This document shows, in pieces, positions 31,498 to 42,104 of a DNA stretch of 64,000 bases. The stretch comes from Serripes groenlandicus (Eukaryota > Mollusca > Bivalvia > Cardiida > Cardiidae). The stretch lies in NCBI GenBank assembly GCA_031761405.1, contig JASEVX010000011.1:29924629-29988628 (forward strand). The letters are read 5' to 3'. Below the pieces are notes generated by a model that saw only the letters and a list, made by a program, of their open reading frames with translations, was not told where the DNA came from and ran no database searches. The number at the start of each line of letters is the position of its first letter. Position 1 is the first letter of the stretch. The position numbers and the translations under genes were made by a program.

Positions 31498-31655
31498 GTC
31501 TTCCACTCATTAAGAGCAATCTCTCCTTTTGCCACAAAGTTTTCAATGCTATTCTGAAAAATAATAGACCAATTTCCCATATGTTAATTAAACTTTGCTT
31601 ATTTGTTTTCAAAGTCGTCTGCTGCAGGTTTGCATTATGTGGGAATTTAGGATTA
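31498..31655 (+). mobile_element. MITE fragment, right half
   Basis: GAGCAATCTCTCCTTTTGCC, AAAGTCGTCTGCTGCAGGTT and ATGTGGGAATTTAGGATTAA. Confidence 0.65.
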
Positions 31656-31800
31656 AGCGGCAGTCTGAGAATATGTCTATGTCACTATTACAACTCGTCC
31701 TAAATAGGTTTTGTTTGGTGTAATGACCGAGTTTGTAAATTGTTTACATGTGGTGTAGAAGTTTATGTCTTCAGACCTTAGAAGAATGCATTCTATATTG

Positions 31801-32014
31801 TTAACCCTTTCCATCTTATAGACACTTTCAGACACCTCTGCAGCAGACGACTTTTGAAAACATTTTTGCCAAAGGTGAAATTGCTCATGATGAGCAATTT
31901 CTCCTTTGGCCACAATGTCTTTAACTTTATTTAACATTTAAGCTATCTTTTATGGAGATTTTTCAGGTTTTTGTAACTATGTTTTCAAAGTCGTCTGCTG
32001 AAGATTTGTTGTAT
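31801..32014 (+). mobile_element. MITE (ACATA), right tip lost
   Basis: TTAACCCTTTCCATCTTATA, hairpin GAAATTGCTCATGATGAGC, then TTCAAAGTCGTCTGCTGAAG, ending at TTGTTGTATCCC. Confidence 0.8.
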
Positions 32015-32024
32015 CCCAAAATTC

Positions 32025-33680
32025 CATGCTGCATACATAGATCAATAACTTAACAGCAGCAAACCATTTTGCAAATATCTTGGCAAAAAGGTTAAAAGAC
32101 TATAAATGAAAATAGTTGAAAACATATTAAACAAGAGGGCCATGATAGCCCTGGATCGCTCACCTTAATTATACAATGTACTGCAATGCAAAACACATCA
32201 AGACAATTATTCTGAATGCAACCTCCACAGTGTTAACAATACTTTCCTTCATTTGGCCTAGTGATCTATATTTTTTACCTGATATGACCCATATTCCAAC
32301 ATGGACTAGATATCATCAAGACAACATTCTGACTAAGTTTCAACTTGCTCAAAGTAAAAATGCGGCCTCCGGAGTTTGAACAATATTTTCCTTTATTGAC
32401 CTAGTTTCTGATCCAATATGACCCATATTTGAACTTGACCTAGATATAATTCAGACAAACATTCTGACCAAATTTCAAGCTGCTGAAGCAAACAATGCGG
32501 CATCCAAAGTGTTCACAAGATTTTCCTTCAATTTGATCTAGTGACCTAGTTTTTGATCCAGCATGACCCATATTCAAACTTGGCCTACATATCATCAAGA
32601 AAAACATTCTGATAAAGTTTTATCATGCTGAAATTAAAAATGCAGTATCCAGAGTGTTAACATGATTACCCTTCAATTTGGTCTAGTGACCTAGTTTTTA
32701 ACCCGGCATGACCCATATCCGAACTTGGCCTAGATATCATTTATACAAACATTCTGACCAAATTTCAAATTGCTGAAGCAAAAAATGCAGCTTTTACAGA
32801 GTTAACAAGATTTTCCCTCAATTTGGCCTAGTGACCTAGATTCTGATCCAATATGACCCATATTTGAACTTGAACTAGATATCTTTAAGACAAACATTCT
32901 GACAAAATTTCAAGCTGCTGAAGCAAAAAATGCGGCATCCAAAGTGTAAAAAAGATTTTCTTTCAATTTGGGCTAGTGACCTAGTTTTTGACCCGACATG
33001 ACCCATATTCGAACTTGGCCTAGATATCATTCAGCTCAATATTCTGAACAAATTTCAAGCCCCTGAAGCAAAACATGCGGCATCAAAAGTGTTAACAAGA
33101 TTTTCTTTCAATTTGACCTAGTGACCTAGTTTTTGACCCGGCATAACCCATATTTGAACTTGACCTAGATATTTTTAAGACAAACATTTTGACAAAATTT
33201 CAAACTGCTGAAGCAAAAATTGCGGCCTCTGGAGTGTTAACAAGATTTTCCTTCAATTTGACCTAGTGACCTACTTTTTGACCCAACGTGACCCATGTTC
33301 GAACTTGGCCTACATATCATCAAGAAAAACATTCTGATAAAGTTTCAATATGCTCAAGTTGAAAATGTGGCCTCCAGAGTGTTAACAAGATTTTCCTTCA
33401 ATTCGACCTAGTGACCTAGTTTTTGACCTCATATCGCCCAGTTTCGAACTTGTCCAAGATTTTATGGAGATGAACGTTCTGATAAACTTTCATGAAGATT
33501 GGATGCAAAATGTAGCCTGTAGAGTGTTAACAAGCTCAAATGTTGACGATGGACGACGGACGATGCACGACGGACGGACGCCGGACAAAATGTGATCACA
33601 ATAGCTCACCTTGCACTTCGTGCATAGGTGAGCTAAAAATTTGAAAAAGAGAAATTGCTCCTTATAAACATAAGTGGAAA
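32025..33680 (-). mobile_element. MITE remnant split by P2 pearl element
   Basis: Left piece about 32038-32128 (CTTGGCAAAAAGGTTAAAAG, ATAAATGAAAATAGTTGAAA) and right piece about 33641-33680 (TTGAAAAAGAGAAATTGCTC, ATAAGTGGAAAGG) surround the P2 element. Confidence 0.55.
32129..33640 (+). mobile_element. P2 pearl-like element
   Basis: AACAAGAGGGCCATGATAGCCC gives AACAAGA plus a 5' hairpin (AGGGC..GCCCT), then GCTCACCTTA. About nine units of roughly 150 bp contain TGACCTAGTTTTTGACCC and CATTCTGACCAAATTTCAAG. The linker is GACGACGGACGATGCACGAC and the 3' hairpin is AGCTCACCT-T-GCACTTCGTGC-AT-AGGTGAGCT. The 5' GCTCACCT and 3' AGGTGAGC are subterminal inverted repeats. Confidence 0.85.
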
Positions 33681-33857
33681 GGATCATAGGATAAGCCCAG
33701 ACCCTCGTAAAGAAGAGGATTTTAAACTGTCCTATTATAAAAGACTTTGTAAAGTAACATTAACTTAAATGTCAACATGCGATATTAAGTAGATCAGTGG
33801 CCAAAACAAAATCACTTGATCCCAGACAACGCCTTTAAGTCACGGAATTTTGTAATG

Positions 33858-33990
33858 TTTAACCCTTTCCCTGATAGAGCCCCTACTGCAACGGAGGAGT
33901 AACATAAACATTGAGGGAAATGAAAAATTTCTCCTTTTCCAACAATAAACTTCACATTTTAAAATGCTTATAAATTTCAAAGCAAACAGA
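33858..33990 (+). mobile_element. MITE remnant
   Basis: TTAACCCTTTCCCTGATAGA at the left, TTTCTCCTTTTCCAACAATA in the middle; most arms are lost. Confidence 0.5.
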
Positions 33991-33992
33991 TC

Positions 33993-34566
33993 TTAACCCT
34001 TTAACCTCTTGCAGACGTTTTTTTGACATATCTGAAGCGGCTGTATTTTGAAAACATTGAGACAAAAGAAGAAATTGCCATGATGAGGAGCATCTCCCCC
34101 TTTTGCCATTATGTTTCCAACTCTACTTAAAGGGGTATGACGGTGTTTTAGTAAAAAAAAACTTCAATTTCAGGAAACTTAAAATGAAATAAAATATAAA
34201 AAATATATATTTTTTATGCATGTTTTAAAAAGAAATAAAATTGTTTGGTCTTTTTAAAAATTTTAAATGTTTTTTCTCTTATTTAAATACGTTTAAAAAA
34301 TCCTAATTAAATACGTATCTAAATAAGAAATACCTATTTAATATATTTTTAAAAATACATATACTTTTTATTTCTTTATAAAACATGCATAAATATAAAT
34401 ATGTTTTTAATTTTCAATTTCTTTTTAAAATTCCTGAAATTGATTTTTTTTTTACAAAATACCGTCACCTCCCTTTAAGGTTTAAACAATTAATTATGCA
34501 AAGTTTTCACTTTTTTTTTTGTTCAAAGTCATCTGATGCTGATTTGTTGTAAGTGGGAAAGGGTTA
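33993..34566 (+). mobile_element. MITE (ACATA) interrupted by a palindromic MITE
   Basis: TTAACCCTTTAACCTCTTGC to AAGTGGGAAAGGGTTAG once 34127-34478 is taken out. Confidence 0.8.
34127..34478. mobile_element. Palindromic MITE, TTAA-flanked, unrelated to main family
   Basis: TTAAAGGGGTATGACGGTGT at the left; the complement of the right end reads TTAAAGGGAGGTGACGGTAT. The arms pair imperfectly over about 55 bp (both contain TCAATTTCAGGAA). The middle is extremely AT-rich. TTAA at each end could be its target duplication. Confidence 0.75.
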
Positions 34567-34588
34567 GAAAAGAATGTCAGAGAAAGAG

Positions 34589-35795
34589 TTAACCCTTTCC
34601 CACATGCAAACACATTTTGTTGCAGCAGACTACTTTTAAAAACATTAAGGACAAAGGTGAAATTGCTCATTGCAATAAAGTAGGGATGGGAACGAATACT
34701 GAAAACGATATTCGAATATTCGTTTTACTTATTCGAATATATTCGAATATTCGTTTTTCGAATCAAAAATCGGTATCCGATTTCAGGTTTATTCGAATGC
34801 TGGTACTCTTCCATTTCTTTTTTCAAATAATGGCGATTTTCCAAGTATAAGTGTAAGCTATTGTTTACGTATATATTGCATGTTTTCAACTGTTCTTACA
34901 CTCTTTTTTTTCTCAACAGATATATTTGAATTTCAAGTTGAGGTAAATCAAGAAAAGTATCCACTCGAAACGATAAACAGAATTGCAACGTTTTGTGATC
35001 CGTATAATTATTCAAGTGTCGCTTGGTTACCGAATTTAATATTTAACCGAATCAAATAATTAACGAAGTAATGATATATTTTATTCATACAAAAAGCAAA
35101 GGAAGTTGTAAGAAAACAAAATTGCGGACGATTCAATTTGTTCGCTGATATGAATTCGATTTTAAAGATGTAAAGAGGAAAACTGCATACTTTTGAGACG
35201 TACTGCTATGTTAAATATGATTTATGCAATTGTTGCAATAGCTGTCTATGATGTAAATATCGACTAGGTTTTGGTTAAGCTGGAAGGTTTTTCGAAAATT
35301 GACTTTCACTTCCGTAATGATATGCAGACTGTCACCGTGTATACATGTGTGTTTGTTAAAACATATCGATCAAACCGGTCGTCAAGGTGATGTCTGGTTA
35401 CACATGATACGAACTCGGGTAAACGTACGCGTGACAATTATCGATTTTATAATTTATACTTAAGGTTTGATATACGTTGTAAAAACACCAAAAACGAAAC
35501 ATACACACTCTTTATCACTTCACCCTTAATCATGATTAATTCCAACTCGCGACCTCTGTCAGAATTGTACAAATAAGTTCACTTTTTTTTTTTATTTCTT
35601 AAAAAAAAAATTCGTAAACTGAAAACGAATATTCTTATTCGAAAACAGTATTCGAATATTCGTCCTTTTTTCGAATATTCGAATATTCGTATATTCGTTC
35701 CCATCCCTACAATAAAGCTATCTTTTATGGAGATTTTTCAGGTTTTTGTCACAATGATTTCAAAGTCATCAGCTTTAGATTTGATGGAGATGGAG
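34589..35795 (+). mobile_element. MITE (ACATA) interrupted by a hAT element
   Basis: TTAACCCTTTCCCACATGCA to GAAATTGCTCATTGCAATAAAG-type sequence on the left (34589-34680) and CTATCTTTTATGGAGATTTT to AAAGTCATCAGCTTTAGAT on the right (about 35718-35795). Confidence 0.8.
34681..35709. mobile_element. Non-autonomous hAT element, exact 8-bp target duplication
   Basis: Perfect 18-bp inverted ends TAGGGATGGGAACGAATA, flanked by CAATAAAG at 34673-34680 and 35710-35717. The 8-bp duplication and TAGGG tip fit hAT. Both subterminal regions are packed with ATTCGAATAT-type palindromes, possible transposase-binding sites (inference). No transposase frame. Confidence 0.9.
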
Positions 35796-35955
35796 ATGTC
35801 ACCTTTAAAGCTGTTCTGCGGTGACTTTTCCTGATTTTCCTGATTCTCTTTAAAAACTAAAATATTCAAGCTTCGAGGGAATAAATAACGAGGCACCCCG
35901 ACATCCGCAAGGTAGTTTGTGATTGGTCATCAATAAAGCTTGCTCCTCCAATCAA

Positions 35956-37340
35956 AACTAGAACTATCATTGAAGATGATAAATACCCCCAAAACAGCAC
36001 CTTGATTCAAAATATGGCTTCCGACCGACCAACAAAAGGGCCATAACTCTGTAAAATAACATGCAATTGTAAGACCTGTAGGGTATGCACATCTCCTTTT
36101 GGTATAGAAGCTTCATGTAAAATGTTATTGAATTCCACCCAGTGGTTTGTAAGAAATAGGTGGGACAAAATATGGCTTACTTAATAAGTAAAAGGGCCAT
36201 AACTCTGTAAAATAACATGCAATTGTAACCCCTTTAGGATATGCACATCTCCTCCTGGTATAGAAGCTTCATGTAAAGTTTTTATTGAATTCCACCCAGT
36301 GGTTTGTAAGAAATAGGCCGGACAAAATATGGCTTACTTAATAAGTAAAAGTGCCATAACTCTGTAAAATAACATGCAATTGTAACCCCTTTAGGATATG
36401 CACATCTCCTCTTAGTATAGAAGCTTCATGTAAAATGTTATTGAATTGCACCCAGTGGTTTGTAAGAAATAGGCCGGACAAAATATGGCTTACTTAACAA
36501 GAAAAAGTAACAAAGGGCAATAACTCTGTAATTATGTAAATTAGAGTTATGGTTCTTGTACACTGAACTTCCTCTGATTATGATCTACCATTGTATGCAG
36601 TTTTATTAGATTCCATCTGTTAGTTATTAAGTAATTCTCCGGACAAGAAAAAGTAACAAAGGGCAATAACTCTGTATTTAGATTAAATAGAGTTATGGTT
36701 CCTGTACACTGCACTTCCTCTCAATGTGTTGTATCATCCTATGAAGTTTTAATAAATTCCAAGAATCAGTTTTCAAGTTATGCTCTGGACAAGACTCTAC
36801 GAATAAGAAAAAGTAACAAAGGGCAATAACTCTGTAATTATGTAAATTAGAGTTATGGTTCTTGTACACTGCACTTCCTCTGATTATGCTCTACCATTGT
36901 ATGCAGTTTTATTAGATTCCATCTGTTAGTTATTAAGTAATTCTCCGGACAAGAAAAAGTAACAAAGGGCAATAACTCTGTATTTAGATTAAATAGAGTT
37001 ATGGTTCCTGTACACTGCACTTCCTCTCAATGTGTTGTATCATCCTATGAAGTTTTATTAAATTCCAACAATTAGTTTTAAAGTTATGCTCCGGACAAGA
37101 CTCTACGAATAAGAAAAAGTAACAAAGGGCAATAACTCTGTATTTAGATAAAATAGAGTTATGATTCCTGTACACCGCACTTCCTCTCAATGTGTTGTAT
37201 CATCCTATGAAGTTTCGTTCAAATCCTATGTTGCATTGTTAAGATATGGTCCGGACAAAATATGGCTTCCGACTGACCGACCGACCGACACAGTGACTCC
37301 TATATACCCCCCCAAAACTTTGTTTTTGGGGGGTATAATA
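35956..37340 (+). mobile_element. P4 pearl-like element, long form
   Basis: AACTAGAACTATCATTGAAG with 5' stem ATCAT-TGAAG-ATGAT, then ATACCCCCAAAAC. The core has about three units with GGCCATAACTCTGTAAAATA (about 153 bp) and five with AGGGCAATAACTCTGTA (about 146 bp). The linker is GACCGACCGACCGACA and the 3' hairpin is ACCCCCCCAAAAC-TTT-GTTTTTGGGGGGT with ATAATA. Its subterminal repeat (AAAAC/GTTTT) differs from that of the short form but still pairs. Confidence 0.85.
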
Positions 37341-37682
37341 ACGGAGACATATTGAACTGACATTCGGAAACTATTCGCCGAATTTCCAATCGCAACGGAA
37401 GTTTTTCACAATTTTTGTATTATTATTATTATTTAGAAATATCGTAATGATTTCTCACGCTGGCGTAATAGCGTAACCGGGACCTCAAAATTGTAATGAT
37501 TAATCCCATATCGAGATACTTGGCATCTCTGTATACGGCTGTATGTGAATTTTAAAACAGCATGGGTCAAATAGGAAATGGTTTCAGAACAATTACAGTA
37601 TCTTTCCTACAATGTTTTCTAGAATTGAAACAAAACAATCATGGTAATGCAATGAATCAAGGATTTCAACGTGACTTTGCTA
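37341..37682. other. Unassigned stretch
   Basis: No repeat or coding signal recognised; a short ATT-rich run lies at about 37418-37435. Confidence 0.5.
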
Positions 37683-37902
37683 TTAACCCTTTCCCTCATA
37701 TAGATGCTTTCTGATGCCTCTGCAGCAGACAGCTTTTTGAAAACATAGTGACAAAACAAGCAATTTCTCCTTTTGCCGCAATATTTTCCACTTTTAGTCA
37801 TAGCTAGGTTATCCATGCAATTATAGAGAGTTTCTACTTTTTGACAATATATGTCCAAAGTCGTCTGCTGCAGAATTGTCGTATGGTCTGAGAAAGCGTT
37901 AA
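37683..37902 (+). mobile_element. MITE, complete (TCATA), hairpin arm deleted
   Basis: TTAACCCTTTCCCTCATATA to CTGAGAAAGCGTTAA. The first hairpin arm is missing: GACAAAACAAGCAATTTCTC is continuous. Confidence 0.85.
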
Positions 37903-37937
37903 TCAGGATTACCTTTAATAAATACTTATCTTTACAA

Positions 37938-38149
37938 TTTACCCTTTCTTACAAAATTACAACAAATCAGCAGCAGATGTCTTTGGAAACATTTAGTCTA
38001 TTATTCGAAATATTTTTTTGAAGATTATTGAAAACAAGTTTATAACATAATGGTAAAAGGAGAAATGAGCAATTTCTCGTTTTGCCACGATGTTTTTAAA
38101 AGATGTCTGCTAGGTTCCACAAAGCATCCGTTTGTGGGAAAAGGGTTAA
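37938..38149 (-). mobile_element. MITE (ACATA)
   Basis: TTTACCCTTTCTTACAAAAT to TTGTGGGAAAAGGGTTAA; the hairpin is reduced to GAAATGAGCAATTTC. Confidence 0.8.
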
Positions 38150-38233
38150 GAGTGAAAACTCATTTTCATCTAAATGAATTGAAGTCGGTATTCAGAGTTA
38201 TAGAGAGTGGTGTCGAGGGAGAAATTTTCTAAT

Positions 38234-38463
38234 TTAACCCTTTCCCTCATATAGACGCTTTCTGACGCCTCTGCAGCAGACAGCTTCTTGAAAACATAGT
38301 GACAAAAGAAGAAATTGCACAAAACGTGCAATTTCTCCTTTTGCCACAATGTTTTCCACTTTTCGTCATAGGTCATCCATTCAATTTAAGAGATTTTCTA
38401 TGTTTTGACAAAATACGTTCAAAGTCGTCTGCTGCAGAAATGTTGTATGAGGGAAAGGGTTAA
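38234..38463 (+). mobile_element. MITE, complete (TCATA), CAC/GTG hairpin
   Basis: TTAACCCTTTCCCTCATATA to TATGAGGGAAAGGGTTAA, 230 bp, near-consensus; hairpin GAAATTGCAC-AAAAC-GTGCAATTTC. Confidence 0.97.
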
Positions 38464-39262
38464 AAAACAGTGACCTTGAGCTTGATCCAATCTCTACACA
38501 TCTTGGGGTCATGGATCAGATTGTCACTTCTACCAAATTAATTAAAAGTTCAACAATGTACAGGAAAGTTATAAGAACAGATACAAATTACAAATAACAT
38601 TTTCAGAAATAGTGACCTTGACCTTTAACCAATCAACCTGATTCTTTAAAATAACACATTAGATCATGGTTAACACTTCTGCCAAAATATTGAAAAAAAT
38701 TCAATGATACATAACAAAATTATAGAGTGGTCAAAAATTCAATGATACATAACAAAATTATCAGAATGTTTTCTATTTTTAGAGACCTTGACCTTGATCC
38801 CATCAACTTGATTCTTCCATTCAACACAAGAGGCCATGGTTGACACATTTGTCAAATTATTTGAAATAAATTGAAACGAGCAATTTCTTCTTTTGCCACA
38901 TAGAATATTTATACCAAGATGTCTTAAAAGTCGTCTGCAGCAGCATTGTTGAATGTGGGAAAGGGTTAAGAATGAGTGACCCTGACTTTGATTAGAATCA
39001 ACCTGATACTAAGTTCATGTGACAAATCATATTGACACTTCTGCCAAATTATTTTAAATTCTAAAGTTGCATAAAGAAGCTATATCAACAGGTCATAAAT
39101 TACAAAAAAAATCTATTTTTAGCAACAGTGACCTTGACCTTCATACAATCAACCTGCTGTTTGACACAACTCATTGTGAGGTCATAGGTTGACACATTCA
39201 TCAAATTATTTGAAATTCAAACGATGAACAAAGAAGGTATAGAATAAAGCCCAGACAAATAA
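38464..39262 (+). repeat. Pearl-like tandem core, ends not found
   Basis: Four to five units of roughly 150 bp beginning AGTGACCTTGACCTT..ATC and containing GACACTTCTGCCAAATTA. A MITE right end lies inside at about 38880-38970 (GCAATTTCTTCTTTTGCCAC to GTGGGAAAGGGTTAAG). Confidence 0.65.
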
Positions 39263-39538
39263 AACTAGAAATATCACTGAAGGTGATGAAAACCCCCAGC
39301 TGGTGCTTGACAATATACATATGTATGAGAAATTCAAGGGACCAGTGCAACACGCCGACAATATGCACAACTAGGCTTGGTATCAATCATTCTTGTGAAG
39401 TTATATTGAATTCGGACCTTAGGGTTGCTGAGAAATAGTGTTCACAAGAAATGTCCACAGACCAACGGACCGACCGACAAATCGACAAGCGTGACTCCTA
39501 TATATAGCCCCTATATATTATGTATCTGGGGGTATAAT
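39263..39538 (+). mobile_element. P4 pearl-like element, short form, copy 2
   Basis: AACTAGAAATATCACTGAAG with 5' stem ATCAC-TGAAG-GTGAT, one core unit, GACCGACCGACA linker and 3' CTGGGGGTATAATT. It is closely similar to 1122-1440. Confidence 0.8.
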
Positions 39539-39684
39539 TAACGCCCATTTAACAACCAGACATTTTGTATGCACCTGAAAGTAATAACCTTATATCCAAA
39601 GTATAGACAAGTAAAAAATGATCAACATATCAGGTAATCATGCAGAGCTCTAGATTCACATCCCAAAATCAGTTTTTGACCGTC
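39539..39684. other. Unassigned spacer
   Basis: Nothing recognised. Confidence 0.4.
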
Positions 39685-39759
39685 AAACCCTATGTTGTGG
39701 GTACTCAAAAGAATCGTCTCAGTGAGACAATTTTTTTGAGTACCCACAACATAGGTTTT
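39685..39759. mobile_element. Foldback (near-perfect 75-bp palindrome)
   Basis: AAACCCTATGTTGTGGGTAC at the left; the right end is its complement with one mismatch. The centre is GTCTC-AGT-GAGAC. Half copies occur near 5226-5270, 16053-16080, 27360-27407 and 59070-59100, so it is a dispersed family. Confidence 0.8.
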
Positions 39760-40138
39760 AGTGGAGTAATAAGGGAGATATGGATGGGAAAAGACCAGTT
39801 TACTCCTCCTTATCTAGTCCTCTGACGGTAATGTGTTAAATTTCAATTGAGGATGTTAGTATCACATTGATTGAAGGGTCAATAAATTCCTTCTTTACTG
39901 GTGAGTGAAGTTCATGAACTTTGATTAAATGTTTGTAAACATGTCTGGATACAGGAGCTTTAGTGAATCAATTCACTTAAAGCTACACCTAGCAACATCA
40001 AAACCCCATAGTAATAATAATATCATTAAAGTGTCAAGAAAAAATGGTGAAATATTTCCACTTATCAGTTCCTAAGCTACTGATAAAAGTGTATTGTCAA
40101 ATCTAATCCTGTTTTACGACAACTATGACTCCCTGGCT
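39760..40138. other. Unassigned stretch
   Basis: No repeat or coding signal recognised. Confidence 0.5.
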
Positions 40139-40351
40139 TTGATTGATTGATTGATTGGGGCTTAACGCCATTTTCAACAATTTTCTGTCATATCATGGCG
40201 GCCAGTTCACCTACTCATGTGTTTCCTAGCTTTCTCACACCAGTACTCCACACAACATAGACTTGGTAACAGACGAATGATGCTTGTCACGGTGACTTTT
40301 GTCAAACGTCGGAAAGAATGTTGGCCAAGCTGGGATCCCTGCTTTGAAACA
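40139..40351 (-). mobile_element. SINE family S2
   Basis: Tail (GATTGATTGATTGATTGGGG), shared 3' domain (GCTTAACGCCATTTTCAAC) and S2 body to GGCCAAGCTGGGATCCC (remnant of box B on the minus strand). GCTTTGA on both sides may be the target duplication. Confidence 0.8.
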
Positions 40352-40834
40352 AACCAATTTTGCTGATTACCTACTTTTCTCATAAGCTTTGTTAAATGGG
40401 GAAATAATACAAATTATGGAAAAAAAAGTTTAGAGTGTAGACTCTTCTTACCTCCTATAAATGTTGTATGTGAACTTTCATTTTCTGAGGAGGAACCACA
40501 AAACAACAAGGTCAAGGTTGTGTTAGCTGATCTGTGTTTAGTTGCTTGTCTCAACTGATCAGCTATCAATACAATACAAAAGCAGGAATCTGTTGAGGTT
40601 TTACAAGAACCAGGACAGTTTGCCTAAAAGGTTCCAGTTGATCTTATGTCTGAAAGGGTTCTTATCCCCAACAGGAAGTACAATATGTTGTCAAGGTTAC
40701 ACTATTGCCAGGTCAAGGTAAAGGTCAGCTTTTAAGGATACCTGAAAGTAGATACAATATTACTTACAAAATGACTTATATTCAGGTTAATTGATTGAAT
40801 GGTGTTTACAGTTTTCAATGGTATTTCATTTATT
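40352..40834. other. Unassigned stretch
   Basis: No repeat or coding signal recognised. Confidence 0.5.
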
Positions 40835-41335
40835 ATGTAACCGCCTCGAATGTGCAATGGTAGAGCATCTGCCTTGGATGCGGGAGGTCGTTCAATCCCA
40901 GGTTGGGTCATACCAAAGACTTTAAAAATGGAAGTAATGGCTGCCCTCCTCCTCCTTAGTACTCGGGGTTGCGGGGTTAGCATTAACCCTTTCCCTCATA
41001 CGACAATTCTGAAGAAGACGTCTTTGAACATGTTTTGTCAAAAAGAAGAAAATCTTTATAATTGAATGGATAACCTATGACTAAAAGTGGAAAACATTGT
41101 GGCAAAAGGAAAAAATTGCTTGCTTTGAGCAATTTCTTCTTTTGTCACTAGGTTTTCAAAAAGCCGTCTGCTGCAGAGGCGTCAGAAAGCATCTAAATGA
41201 GGGAAAGGGTTAAGAGGGACTCCCTGGTGTCAGGATAAATGGACCAATATATAGTACTGGCAACTTACCCAGGAAACGCTGCAATATAACTGAATAAATT
41301 GTTGAAAGCAGCGTAAAACACCAAACAATCGACAT
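40835..41335 (+). mobile_element. SINE family S3, full length, split by a MITE
   Basis: Plus-strand head CCGCCTCGAATGTGCAATGG, TAGAGCATCTGCCTTGGATG and GGTCGTTCAATCCCAG (tRNA-Pro-like), body to GGGGTTAGCATTAA (40986), then after the MITE GGGACTCCCTGGTGTCAGGA, the shared 3' domain and CAATCG tail. Confidence 0.85.
40983..41213 (-). mobile_element. MITE, complete (TCATA), inserted in SINE
   Basis: TTAACCCTTTCCCTCATACG to AAATGAGGGAAAGGGTTAA, with TTAA on each side of the SINE break. Confidence 0.95.
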
Positions 41336-41344
41336 TTCACGCAG

Positions 41345-41458
41345 TTATGTCACAGCAGCCATTCAATGTATGTATGTATGTCCAGGCTTTCTCGCACCAG
41401 TACTCAAGTATGCCCATAACATTCTTCTCATTAACTGGCTACCTTCCCACATGGGACT
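41345..41458 (-). mobile_element. SINE S2 body fragment
   Basis: TATGTCACAGCAGCCATTCA, TTTCTCGCACCAGTACTCAA and TTAACTGGCTACCTTCCCAC are decayed S2 middle sequence. Confidence 0.55.
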
Positions 41459-41697
41459 ATCAACCCTTTCCCTCATACGACAATTCTGCAGCAGACGACT
41501 TTGGAACATATTTTGTCGAAAAATAGAAAATCTTATCAAATTTTAATTGAAAGGATAACCTATGACTAAAAGTGGAAAACATTGTAGCAAAAGGAGAAAT
41601 TGCTCATTTTGAGCAATTTCTTCTATTGTCACTATGTTTTCAAAAAGCTGTCTGCTGCAGAGGTGTCAGAAAGCATCTATATGAGGGAAAGGGTTAA
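41459..41697 (-). mobile_element. MITE, complete (TCATA)
   Basis: TCAACCCTTTCCCTCATACG to TATGAGGGAAAGGGTTAA; it shares its right TTAA with the next element. Confidence 0.92.
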
Positions 41698-41880
41698 CCC
41701 TTTACTACATATAGCAAATATTCAGCAGACGACTTTGAAAACATAGAGGCAAAAACATGGAAAATCTGCATAAATGAAAATGTTGCTTCTAGCAATTTCT
41801 CCTTTTGTCACAATGTTTTCAAAAATTACGTTTGCTGCAGAGGCATTAAAAAGCTTACATAATATGTCGGAAAAGGGTAG
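41694..41880 (-). mobile_element. MITE (ACATA), abutting, shortened
   Basis: TTAACCCTTTACTACATATA to TGTCGGAAAAGGGTAG; the first hairpin arm is lost. Confidence 0.8.
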
Positions 41881-42104
41881 AGGACAAAATGATGCTTCTC
41901 GCAATGATTTTTATCAACCTAGAAAGATGCAAAGCTGGGGTTCCAATTGAGCTTCTGTTGCCCAATGGCTCTTCTTCTGGGTTTTGACAGTGCATCAGTT
42001 CTAATTGATGAGGGGTTCACATGGAAGAGTTAAAGCTGGTCTTTGTTCCTAAATATGTTATGTAATTCATTCAAATCCTATCTTGCTTATACCCAAAATA
42101 ACTT

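Noticed and set aside
40120..40165. GATT repeats as an independent microsatellite
   Set aside because: They are SINE tails, as seen by their constant position next to the shared 3' domain.
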